From Areca catechu (lineage: Eukaryota > Streptophyta > Magnoliopsida > Arecales > Arecaceae): 64,000 bases of DNA. Below are positions 34,454 through 44,730 of the stretch, piece by piece (the stretch's first letter is position 1; every line of letters begins with the position of its first letter). The notes beneath the pieces were generated by a model. It worked only from the letters and a program-made list of their open reading frames with translations, made no database searches and had not been told where the DNA came from. The position numbers and the translations under genes are program-made. The stretch covers positions 137,087,854 through 137,151,853 of the forward strand of contig CM038052.1 in the NCBI GenBank assembly GCA_021397845.1, in the 5' to 3' direction.

Positions 34454-36004
34454 TGGTGGGGGTAGCAGAATCAAACATAGATTACTGGGCCTTATTTGGT
34501 TTACTTAGTCATGTGTCAAAGTTTTGAAAATTTTGTAATCAATTAAGATTGTGTCCTGTAAAAAGTTGAGGTTAGTTGATCTGTCTTAACCCTCAACCTA
34601 GTCTAGTACATTGAGTACTGTATATCAGTAAGAGTCTAGTGTGAGTCTACTTCTTGTACAAGAGAGGAGGATATACTATTTTGGAGTTCCACTAGATCTC
34701 ATTTTGGAGCCAGAGGTAGTTACTCAGCTTAGGGGAGCCCAATTGACACCCAAGTGCCCTGATTTCCTCCAAATACTATTTCAGATGCCAGATTCCCTCT
34801 AGATGCTTCTGGAATATTCTATATGCCAGGAGCTCATATTTCCCAGGTTATCCTAGCACTCCAGGCCTTCAAATTCAACCCCATGAAGCAAGCCTAGGAA
34901 ATAAAACCAAGATTCCCTTTCGATACCAGGAATATGCTAGCCCAGGGAACCAGGCACCCTAGCTTCTAGGAGGCCCAAGCCCATGCATCTTTGGCCCATG
35001 GCTGACTTTCCCTTGCTGCCCCAAAGCCCAACACACCATTCAAAGTGAGAGGAGGCATCCAAAGGTACTGACCATGTCCAAGCCTAAGTGAAGAAGGAGA
35101 AGACTAATCCTATTCTAACCTAGTTGGGATTCCTAATCCTTTTAAGCCTTGTAATTCTAACCTAGCTAGGAAAGAACTTGTAGTCTAACTAGGAAGAGGA
35201 CTTGTAACATAAGTGTAACCCTAGTTAGAGAGGGCATGGGAACTCTATAAATACCATACCCCTTCCCCTCTTGTAATCATCTCTTTCATATGAATACAAC
35301 TTGCTGAAATTTTGAGTCATTACCTTGTATTGGAGTTATATTTTGGTTCCTTACTTTGAGTGCTCTCCTTGTGTGTGCTAGTCGAATCCCTACTGCCGTA
35401 GCATCCTTTTGCATCCTTGGAGACCAGCCATGCTTAAGCAAAGGAAGCCCTAGGTGCCATCCAAGACAAGGAGTTTTTTCCTTCCCAGCTGCCATCTCCA
35501 AACCCTAATCCCGATTCCTTCAAAACCCTAGTTCCTTTTCTTTTTTTTAATTGCTGTTTTGATTGAACCTGACACTTGCAGGATCCCCGAGGTGCTCCAC
35601 CTCCCATGAGGAGGCCTTCTTTGCTTCCAAGACTACCCAGATCAGCCATCAGATTCAAGGGAACCGAGGCTTCTTCATCTAGGCTCCAATCAGAGTGTGA
35701 GTGATTCCTTCTACTGCAAAGTTTTCAATCTCTGACCGGTAAGAACCCTTCCCTTCTCTTGATATCTATTTTGATGAAGATAAGCTATCCTAAATCGGGA
35801 GTTTCTCAACTCTCGGGTCCTGGCTACCTTTTATCTTGCATGAGTTCTTTGTGATCATGATGATTCTATGCATTGCTATCCTATTTGCTAGTTCTTACTT
35901 TAGTTTGGAAATTTAGCCTCCAAACCTGAATTAAAAAAAATCACAAATAAATTATTTCACTATTTTTCTTGCATGTTTAGCAATCTTAGAGTCGTCCCGT
36001 ATCA
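34454..36004 (+). repeat. C3 right arm: full plus-oriented LTR
   Basis: It runs TGGTGGGGGTAGCAG to GTCGTCCCGTATCA (1551 bp) and is followed by TSD TACTA. TATAAATA lies near 35247-35255. The U5 hairpin CGGGAGTTTCTCAACTCTCG is intact at 35796-35816. Confidence 0.85.
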
Positions 36005-36009
36005 TACTA

Positions 36010-37062
36010 GGTGCCATAGAGTTCTCCTAAAGTAAGATTCAAACAGGATAAACTTAATGAATGAATAAAACATGTGAACTTCTATAAAATGTAATCTAAT
36101 AGTGAAAAAATTAGGAGAAGTTTTAGAAAAGGGTAGAAAATAAGAAGTGGTTTCAGGGCTAGTCTGATGGGGTTGGAAATAAGAAAAGGGTTCTAGGTTG
36201 ATCGGGTAGAATAGTATGTAAGAAGGTGTGTTAGGGATTAATCCTAAACTAATAAGGTTGACCTTATGGGGTTGATGGGTACCAACAAGGTTTATAGTAT
36301 GGAAGAATAGGTCACTAATCTCAAAGAAGGAATCACCAATGGGAACTACAGGATGGGATTCTTCCTGAGGGTACCGATAAGCCAAATCCTTATTAAAGTC
36401 ATCTGGTTCAAGAAATTTAGGACTAGGCTCTATAATTGGGTCCTCTTCTAAAGATTCCTTAGGTGGTGCTCTGGTAATAGGATCTGGGCCATCTATCTCT
36501 GGGTCGATTACTATGTGGGTATGGTCAGGGTCAACTGATTCTAGGGTGGCTTCTACCTGGGTATCCATTGATTCAACTAACTATTTGTCTTTTATGGGGA
36601 ACTCCTCTTCTTCTCATACTCATTCACTAGGCTCTCATCAGCTTCATATATTTCCTCTTCAAGTCATCTGGTGCAATGGGTGGTAAGATTATTATCTTAC
36701 TCTGAGTCAATTCATCATGTCTGGTGGACTAGGAGGTTTAATAGGGTTATGGTAAGAGGGTTCTAGGGTTAATGGAGGTAGGTAGGGTCGGTAGGGTTAA
36801 TGAGTATAAGGGTTAGGGTTCAGTATATATTGGGTTTAGGTTATTATTTATAGTTGTAGTTATGTAGGTTGTGGGTTGGTTTGGGATTTGGTTGGTATTT
36901 GGGTATCTGGTTGACTTGATTGATTGGTAGTTTGGTAGTTGTATTATTGGTATCTGGTTTTTGATTGGATTATATTGTTTATTTTTCTATTATAGGTTCA
37001 TCTGTAGTCACTGATTCTTCATCTCAAGCTCTTATAAGGGCTTCTAGATTGGGATCCATGGT
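36010..37062 (-). pseudogene. C2 family-specific ORF
   Basis: The start MDPNLEAL is read leftward from about 37060, and the N-terminal half is badly decayed. The second half is open from 36568 to 36002: DTQVEATLES, an acidic segment with EEDPIIEPSPKFLEP, the PHKVNLISLGLIPNTPS block, PINLEPFSYF and the IRLHFIEV tail. The last blocks equal those of C1, which shows a shared protein and not a chance frame. The function is unknown. Confidence 0.6.
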
Positions 37063-38190
37063 TGAGTTGGATTGGGATTTAGGCTTTTGGTATTGGGTCC
37101 TAGTCTAGTGGTCATGCAACAAACAATCAATCAAAGTGGAGTGGTGCAGCCAAGCATGCAAAAAGAAAAAGGTTAGTATGATCTAGGGTTTCTTAAATCT
37201 AGAGCCAAAACAGAATGGGTCAGCTCAACTTACACCTAACCTAGCAACTAATCCTTCTTCTAGATAGGTAGAGGGTGGGAGTGTGGGAGGCCCACCCTAC
37301 TTTTGTAGGGACCCAATTCAAAATCACAACACCAATTAGGTCGTTTGACTTTGGACCCTCAGCCTTAGACACCAGATTTCAGTAATAGCCACAGGAATAA
37401 ATGCACTAGTTGGCCCACACATTTTGTCCTGACCGTTGGTGTCACCTAGCCCTTCTAGGGAAAATTAAATCTAATTAGTTTTAATTAGGCTTGGGTGAGA
37501 TGCAAGCAGATTGTTTTGGACCCAGGACAGGTTATGACCTCCTGCCCTGATCTGAGATAGAGAAAGTGCCCTTAAGATTAGGTTAGTCAAATGATGCACG
37601 TTCAATGAGTCCTAATGAAAACTAAAACTATCAAAAAAATAAAATATTTTGTGTATTTTATGACATGGCAAGTTAGGTTTGAGTTGATTAGGTTAGCAAT
37701 CAAATTGGGCTTGGGATTAGGTTGTGTGGAAGTTGGTTAGGTTTGGTCAAGTAAGTGCAGAAATTCAAGAAATTAGGGTTTTAGAAGATACAAAATTTGA
37801 CATAGTTATCGATGCTAAAAAAAATTAGAAAAATTTTAGGATAGAGGCTGGATAGTGATGTTGAACTCTACTAAATTTCGTGCAAAAAAAAAATCAGATG
37901 ATGATGCAAATCCTTGGGTTTTTAGACTGATGCAAAAAAATATCAGAATTTTAGTTAGGGTTTCTAATATGCAAAATTTTAGTGAATTAGGTTTTCTATA
38001 AAATTAATTAAAATTATGAGAAAACACAAGATAAGAAAGAGAACACATCATGGAAATTTCACAAAAAAATAAAATTGGTAGATGGTCAAAATCAGATAAA
38101 AAGTAGACATCTAATGCAGTGGACAAGATGTAAAAAATTCAGGAATTAGGGTTTTGTGACTCTGATGCAGATGAAAGCTATCAAAAGCCT
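37063..38190 (-). other. C2 leader, no gene seen
   Basis: A/T-rich 5' untranslated region equivalent to C1 7794-8905. It ends at the decayed primer site 38191-38202 (minus sense TGTTATTAGAGC). Confidence 0.6.
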
Positions 38191-38205
38191 GCTCTAATAA
38201 CAAAC

Positions 38206-39753
38206 TAATGCGGGATGACTCTAAAACTGATGCAAAAAAATAAACTATTTTTTTATAATTTTCTTAGATATTAATTTAGTGGCTAAAGACCTACAAATAA
38301 GAAAGAATCAATAGAAAGAGTAGTAATGCTAGAACTAACATACCCGCAAGATAAATCATGCAGAATAATAATAGGCCAGGACCCGAGAATTGAGAAACTC
38401 CCAGCTTAGGATAGCATACCTATCATCAAATTAGAACTCAAGAGGGGGAAGGCTTTTACCAGGTAGCAATTATAGTTTCTTCGATGAAGAGATCTCTCAG
38501 CCTCAAGATGGTGCCTGGAAGAACAAGCCTTTGGTTACTGAATCTGAAGGCGATCTGGACCCAGTCTGAAGGAAAAAAGAGCCTCCTCTAGAGAGGAGAA
38601 ACACCTCAGGGATCTGCCCAACATCAAGTAATCAAAGAAAAAAAAATAACAAGATGAAACAAGGAAGGAAAGGGATTAGGGCAAAGGGCTTGCGGCAAGG
38701 AAGCAGGAAGAGCTTTGATCTGGGCATCTTCAAGGCTTTTCTTTTGGATGTGGCTGATGCCTGGAGGTCTGATTTTCTACTGAGGCATGGAGGGATTGCA
38801 TGGATTGGGGTCGACCAACACAAGAGAACAAACCAAACAAACCAAGGAACAAAAACACAAACACAAGAACACAGTCTTCAAAATAATTTAGCAGAGTTCA
38901 ATTCATAAGAGTTGATTGATTACAAGAGGAGGAGGGGTGGGGTATTTACAGAGTCTCATTCCCTCTCTAAAGGGATTACAAGTCTTCTCCTAGTTAGAAT
39001 AGGTTTACAGAATTTAAGTGGGAGAAGACTACAAAATAACCTAGAACTAGGAGTATAATAGTTGAATAGATTAAGAATTAGGTTTCTTTCTTCCATTTGA
39101 ATTCCTCATCTAGGTTGGACCAAGTCAACACCTTGGACATGTTAGGCTTCATGGCGGGCATCAAGGGATAACCAAGGATGGGTTGGGTGCATGGGCTTTG
39201 GGCCCTAGAGGCCTGGGATGCCTGGAGCAGGAATATTCTAGGTATCTTGGTTTTGGGCTGGAATATACCTAGAATCTTGGTTCTTCATGGACATGGGCCT
39301 TGCATTCACTTGGGTTGGTGTCCAGGTAAGCCTTGGGATCATGTTATGACCTGGTCTGGGAATATGCTTTGGCATCTGGAGGAAATCTGGGTATCCAGAA
39401 AACATCTAGAAGGAATTAGGGTATTTGGAAAGGCATCTTCAATCCTGGGGTGTCATGCAAAATCCAATAAGCTGATGTAATGGTCTCTAACTCCTGGATG
39501 AGGCTTGGTAGAACTCCAAAATAGGGTAATCTCCTCTCTTGTACAAAAATTGGACTCATATTTGATTTATACAGAAATACAGGACTCAATATACTGTTTG
39601 GGGTTGAGGTAGATCAACTAGTCTCAACTTATTACAGGACTCAATCTTACATGCTTACAAAATTGTGACACATGACTAAGGATCTAACAAAAACCCTAAT
39701 CAGTAAACCATGAGGGATCTAGTGATCTGTGTCTGATCCTGGTGTCCCCACCA
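38206..39753 (-). repeat. C2 5' LTR
   Basis: On the + strand it runs TAATGCGGGATGAC to GGTGTCCCCACCA (1548 bp). It pairs with 20627-22185. Shared private variants include GACCCGAGAATTGAG and CTTCGATGAAGAGATC. Confidence 0.85.
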
Positions 39754-40105
39754 TCAGAGCTGCCTTCTTCGGAGTGGGCTGGATTGCTTGCTTTGTACTT
39801 GCCTTCTTTGGAATAGTTGGAAAAATAAAGTGATCATCTTCTTTGGACTAACCTTCTTCAGATTAGTCTTCTTTAAATTGGTCTTCTTCATACTGATGTA
39901 AAGAAGACTGACCAGTCACTCGATGTGAATAGCTAAAGGATAGGCTTCAGGGCTAGTGTCTTTGGCTTAGGTCGAAGACTGACCCTGAATGGTGCTGTAG
40001 CATTGTTGGGTCATCTTCGATTCTCAGGCATGGATGACCAGTTCGAAATAGACCTGACCAAACCTTTGAATTAGTTAGCCTTAGTTGAGCTGGCATATCC
40101 CTATA

Positions 40106-40804
40106 AGAACTAAGTTACCTGGAATGATAAAGAACTCTAGAACTATGATTTAAAGATTTTAAGTCATTTCAATAAGCCTTAAGGGTCATGGGTTAGCTTC
40201 TATTAGGTCCTAATTACGTTAGACCTAAGTTTAGATGCATTGGACTAATAGAGAACTAACTATCAAATGTTGAGTTAGGATTTCCTTTTCTCAGATCTCT
40301 TAATAGTTAGATTGATTAGTCATAGATCTAAATGATCTAATTTGGGGCTCAGTGGGTCAGCCCGAGTCTTTGTACTAGTCTAATCGAGTCTGATGAACCA
40401 TTTGGTGTCCAAGATAAGTTTGGTAGTTTCATCTTGGTTCTTTAGGGCTACCTCTTACCTGGCCAACTCGATTGGTGTATATGAAAAGATGGTTAATGGC
40501 GGAACCCAACCGTTGATCTTACTTACCTGGCCATTGTGATCGATCATAATTATTAGATAGCTCTTGACTCATGTTAACCCATGTAACCCAAGGTTTATCT
40601 GTCTTGACTGATTTTTGGTGCCCATGGATCATTAGTTATTGAACGCTCCTTGCTAATTGATGTGGTAAGTGAAGGTTTATCTATGGCTTCTTATCTCTTC
40701 TTCTGTCATATTAAAATTAAACCCTCTAATTATTAGGTCCATAAAGGATAAAGTTCTGGGATAACCTAGTCCTAGCCTCCCATTAAGTGGGATGGTAATG
40801 GGTC
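40106..40804 (+). other. B1 leader, continuation after D
   Basis: The sequence matches the B family leader in + orientation (compare 62150-62820): the AGACCTAAGTTTAG text, GGTGTCCAAGATAAG, GTGCCCATGGATCA and CCTCCCATTAAGT. It begins with AGAAC, the right TSD copy of D, and is cut by C5 at 40805. No gene is seen. Confidence 0.75.
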
Positions 40805-42334
40805 TGATGCGGGACAACTCTAAGATTGCTAAACATACATGAAAATAGTAAACAAATTTTTTTGTGATTTTTATAATTTAGGTTTATAGGCTAAATCCCA
40901 AACTAAAGTAGAACTAGCAAATATGATAGCAATACATAGAATCAATATGATCGCAAAGAACTCATGCAAGATAATAAGCAGCCAGTACCCGAGAGTTGAG
41001 AAACTCCCGGTAAATAGATAATAATAGAAGGGAAGGTTTCTTACTAGTCAGAGATTGAAAACATTGCAGTAGAAGGGATCGCTCACACTCTGATTGGAGC
41101 CAGGATGAAGAAGCTTCAATTCCTAAATCGGATGGCTGATCTAGACTCGGTCTAAAGGCAAGGAAAGCCTCCTCTAGGGAGGTGAAATATCTCGGGGATC
41201 CTGCAAGTGTTAGGGTCAATCAAAATAGCAAATAAAAAAGAGAAAAAAATTAGGGTTTTGAAGGAATCGGGATTAGGGTTAGGAGATGGCAGCCGGGGAG
41301 GAAGAAGCTCCTTGTCTTGGACGACAGCTAGGGACCTTAGCTTGGGCATGGCTGGTCTCCAAGGATGCAAAAGGATGCTAGGGCACTAGGTATTCAACCG
41401 GGGTTTACAAGGAGAGCACTAAAAGTAAGGAACCAAAACAAAGACACCAATCACAAGGCAAAACACAAATTTTTCAAGTTGTATTCATAAGAAAGAGATG
41501 ATTACAAGAGGGGGAGAGGTGGGGTATTTATAAAGTTCCCATGCCCTCTTAACCATGGTTATACATAGGTTACAAGTCCTCTTCCTAGTTAGACTATAAG
41601 TCCTTTTCTAGCTAGGTTAGAATTAAAAGGTTTAAAGGATTAGGAATCCCAACTAGGTTAGAATTTGACCTAGTCTTCTCTTCTTTCCTCTCCCGCTTGG
41701 CTTTGGACCAAGTCAACATGTAAGAATGCCTAAGCCTTCTCGAAATGGCATGTTGGGCTTTAGGGGTAGCAAGTGGGCCAGCCAAGGGGGGCTTGGGTGC
41801 TTGGGCTTTGTGCCCTGAAAGCTAGGATGTCCTGATAAGGGAATATTCTTGGAATCTTGCTTCTTAATGGACCTGGGCTTGGTGCTTGGACTTGAATTTG
41901 AAGGCCTGGAGTGCTACGATAACCTGAAAAACATGGGCTCCTGGCATATGAAAATCCGGAATCATCTGGAGGAAATTTGGCCATCTGGTGGGCATTTGGA
42001 AGGAATCAGGGTTTCTAGAAGCATCTTGGATCCTAGGTTGTCACACAAAATCTAATGGATTGATGTAGTGGCCTCTGACTCCTGGATATGGCCTGGTGGA
42101 ACTCCAAAATAGGATAACCTCCTCTCTTGTACAAAAATTTAGCTCATACTAGACTCATAACTGATGTATATGACTCAAAATACTGACTAGGTTGAGGGTT
42201 GAGACAAATCAACTAACCTCAACTTATTATAGGACTCAATCTTAATTGGTTAAAAAATTTTCAAAACTTTAACACATGACTAGGTAAACCAAATGGGATC
42301 CATTGATCTGTGTCTAATTCTGGTGTCCCCACCA
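40805..42334 (-). repeat. C5 3' LTR
   Basis: On the + strand it runs TGATGCGGGACAACTC to GGTGTCCCCACCA (1530 bp). A TATA-type signal is read inverted near 41525-41535 (GGGTATTTATAAAG). The U5 hairpin is at 40988-41010. Confidence 0.85.
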
Positions 42335-42730
42335 TGCTCCGGGGTGGGAGGAACTCAACCCTGTTGATTATGGTTCAATTTGGCTCAAGGAGGGTCTGGA
42401 TTGAGGCACTACAGATCGGCACCAATATTCCACAAGTCCTCGGATTCTGTCCAACCTTGCTACCAGACCAAGTACTACTGATAGTCTCTATCCTGGGTAT
42501 CGATAGCCTGATCATCCAGAGCTCTTTCAATCTTTTCCTTACTTATAGGCCAATTTGTATGTGGACACTCTGGGGTGGGTTCTCTCTCAAAGAGAGGGAT
42601 AGGCTCAAGGTGCTTGCTTGGTATCACTGCTGGCTCCCTAGACTCTATAAGATCTGAGATGATGAAGGTGGAGCTAATACCTAAATCAGGGTAGTATCTC
42701 ACGCACATAGGTATTGGGTCCATTACTGTT
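42335..42730 (-). pseudogene. C5 integrase tail with chromodomain relic
   Basis: The open frame 42475-42723 encodes VRYYPDLGISSTFIISDLI, a Pro-rich linker with HLEPIPLFEREP, and ERALDDQAIDTQDRDYQ. The chromodomain strand YLVWWQGW and SEDLW follow in a shifted frame near 42400-42470. The layout equals C1 and C2. No integrase core is present. Confidence 0.7.
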
Positions 42731-43041
42731 CATTATTTTGGATGGGCCAGCTTCGCGAGCAAAAAAATTCCTTTGCAATCACATAATCCTCTGCAGAAAA
42801 TTCTTTTTCTTTTCTTTGGGAATTATCTAAGTTGTTATTTAGTTCATTACTTAGGTTCAATTCTTGACTAATTTCATGATGCATACGCTGTGCAGAGGCT
42901 AGTGCATGTGTGGACAGGTAGTTGGTCTGTAAATTTATTGGACTCTAGACTAACACCTAATAGACTCGATTAGACTTCCCTATCAAAGGAAATTTATTAG
43001 ACTCTAGGGGACAAAACCTAATAGACTATAGTCCCTAGAAC

Positions 43042-43350
43042 CTAATAGACTATAGACTCTTTAGGTTTGTCCCTAGCATGGCATGCACATGATAACTTAC
43101 TATGTACTTCTAGTAAATGCCAAAGGGTATGCAAGAAGTAAGATGCAAACCTAATATGCACAATGCATGTATGCAGTATGTTGACTTCTATAAAATGCAA
43201 TCTAATAATGATAAAATTAGGAGAAGTTTCAGGAAAAGGTAGAAAATAAGAGGTGGGTTCAGAGTTAGTCTGATTGGGTGGAAAGTAGGAAAAGGGTTCA
43301 GGGTTAATCAGATAAACTAAGAGACAAGAAAGTGTTTCAGGGATGAATCC
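43042..43350 (-). pseudogene. C5 family-specific ORF, C-terminal end only
   Basis: Read leftward, it encodes GFIPETLSCLLVYLINPEPF, the PNQTNSEPTSYFLPF block and IRLHFIEVNILH, matching the C-terminal tails in C1 and C2. Its upstream part is removed by E at 43351. Codons beyond 43350 that extend the frame belong to E's LTR. Confidence 0.65.
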
Positions 43351-44090
43351 TGTTGTACCGATCCGGCTAATCCTGAGTTGAACCGGCAAAAGAAGTCCAA
43401 CCAGCTGACCCATGGAAGGAGAGGTCCGAACGACCCACTTCCTTCGAGGTTCGATTGGTCGGTTCCCTAGGGGATCCTATCGTATTTCCTCACCTGAAGG
43501 CCGAAGGCCGACCAACTTGAGGACCGATCCACTCCTGCTGAGGTACGACTGACCCACTCTAAGGATATCTCAAGGACTCCAGAAGCTTCTTTCCACACGT
43601 ACCGATCGGCTTCCTCAAAGCTCCTATCAAATGCTTCTGTAGGCCAGGCGATAGGCTCATGTTAAGTCCGACTAACTCGTTCTCCTTTGGGAACCGCTCG
43701 AAGGCTCTAGAAGCCCATTTCTGGCTAACATCAGAATTCTGTCACAATGGATTCCACAAATGTGGCCACGTCTCCGCGCCACCTGGCCATCACTATAATT
43801 CTCCTACGGGCAAATCGGGACTTCCCAGCCTATCCCCTAATAGAATTTGGCAGTACTTCATGCCTACTTAAGGTGACCGGGGGACCTCTATTTGGAGCAA
43901 GTATACTCTTCCTCTCCATGCATTACATTTTCTTTGGTTTTCTCTATTCTGTTGCTCCAGACTCTTGCTAACTTAAGCATCGGAGTGTCTCCCACCAGAA
44001 CAACACCGGTGCCTGGGGGACTTTATTGCAGTTTGACCGGTAGAGGAGCTCTCTAACGTAGCCGACTGAGCCCGTCCAGGAGAAGGACAG
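43351..44090 (+). repeat. E 5' LTR (3' end uncertain)
   Basis: It is G/C-rich compared with its neighbours, with many GACCGA/CGACC words. Near its end, AAGCATCGGAGTGTC.CCACCAG matches D's LTR (minus sense of 20135-20175). That supports the LTR assignment. I could not find a clean terminal CA and primer site, so the end near 44090 is an estimate. Confidence 0.6.
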
Positions 44091-44188
44091 CATAGGTCTA
44101 AACCTTCGTTCTGCTCTTGACTCTAAAAGGAGAAATCGATTTAGAAAATCCTGTAACGATGAGGGGAAGAACTCAAAATACCTCCGCC

Positions 44189-44730
44189 ATGAGAGGTCAA
44201 TCCCAGCATAGGTCTGAAGCACCTCCCAGTGAAGATGACGCCGCTGCTACCTCTTAGCCCACCATCACTTTAGGACTGTAGCAATTTCAGATATTGGTGA
44301 ACCACATCGAAACACTCACTATGGCAGTCCAGCATTTCCAAGAGGCGGTCGATAACCGGCAACATCCACCTGCGGTGTCGTGCATCAACCATTAGCCGTT
44401 CACTAGGGCAAGTCAGCAGCCAGAGGTTCCTCCGCCTATGTCCAACACCATTCTGAAGCCCCGGAGGTCCCTTGGTCCTCATGCTGACGGGAAGAGGGCA
44501 AGGTCGGCTTCTCACTCTTTTGCTGACTCCGTCCCCATAACGGTCGGCACCTTGCTGAAGATCCAAGGGACTATGGTAGCGAAATTATGCGCATGGAAGA
44601 GCACATTGCCAAAATTGTTGAACCATAGAAGGTCGAGGGGGCGCAGGCTTACAATACCCGGCCACCTTTTTATGCTAAAATCTGGGGGAGCTGATCTCCC
44701 GTCACTTAAAATTTCTCAGGTGGATCGCTA
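44189..44730 (+). pseudogene. E gag, N-terminal part (continues at 52458)
   Basis: An ATG at 44189 opens MRGQSQHRSEAPPSEDDAAA. It continues with the MAVQHFQEAVDNRQH block near 44320, a Pro/Arg-rich linker, and LPSLKISQVDRYD near 44700-44730. That last block is the usual start of the conserved gag domain. C6 is inserted in the DRYDGTTDP motif, between 44730 and 52458. One stop is seen after DDAAATS and another near 44275. Confidence 0.7.

Larger units (their letters stand above)
22938..36004. mobile_element. Element C3: family C insertion with inverted LTRs and perfect TSD TACTA, split by B2
   Basis: The left end starts TGATGCGGGATGAC (22938) and the right end finishes GTCGTCCCGTATCA (36004). 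Both ends are thus the 3' (U5) end of the family C LTR, in opposite directions. The flanks are TACTA at 22933-22937 and at 36005-36009, and the C2 sequence is continuous across them. Without B2 the insertion is about 2.7 kb: a 0.95-kb minus-oriented LTR piece, a 0.23-kb chromodomain piece in + orientation, and a full + oriented LTR. The two LTRs share subfamily variants, so they look like parts of one element. Confidence 0.8.
20627..39753 (-). mobile_element. Element C2: family C, complete, interrupted by C3
   Basis: LTRs at 20627-22185 and 38206-39753 are in the same (minus) orientation. A decayed Met-tRNA primer site lies beside the right one. The TSD is TCGGA (20622-20626) and TCAGA (39754-39758). 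Without C3 the element is about 6.06 kb, close to C1. Internal pieces are 22186-22937 (chromodomain tail and spacer) and 36005-38205 (family ORF and leader). The gene content matches C1. Confidence 0.85.
5850..40105 (-). mobile_element. Element D: Tat/Retand-like Ty3/gypsy, complete but with both LTRs interrupted
   Basis: On the + strand D starts TGTTGATGTC (5850) and ends CCCTATA (40105), flanked by AGAAT (5845-5849) and AGAAC (40106-40110). Removing C1 and C2 leaves about 9.0 kb. Pol lies on the - strand with RT, RNase H, a second RNase H and integrase, the order of the Tat lineage. A polypurine tract abuts the left LTR and a TGGCATGCCAGGTAGGG primer-site region abuts the right one. An extra ORF antisense to pol is present at 13.5-14.0 kb. 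Confidence 0.85.
20049..40105 (-). repeat. D 5' LTR, split by C2 (pieces 20049-20626 and 39759-40105)
   Basis: It starts TGTTGATATC at 20049, next to the primer-site region, and ends CCCTATA at 40105. The pieces total about 0.93 kb and align with the left D LTR. C2 entered at TCGGA (20622-20626), repeated as TCAGA at 39754-39758. C2 sits about 177 bp further into the LTR than C1 does in the other copy, so the two insertions are independent. Confidence 0.8.
40805..43350 (-). mobile_element. Element C5: family C, 3' half only, cut by E
   Basis: The 3' LTR is at 40805-42334. The chromodomain tail and spacer, then the C-terminal end of the family ORF, continue to 43350. There element E begins. 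The remaining internal part and 5' LTR must lie to the right of E, outside the window. Left flank is GGGTC (40800-40804). Confidence 0.8.

Noticed and set aside
22938..36004. C3 as a DNA transposon or foldback element because of its terminal inverted repeats
   Set aside because: The inverted arms are family C LTR sequence with LTR ends and a 5-bp TSD typical of retrotransposon integrase. A coding tail joins the right LTR as in C1.
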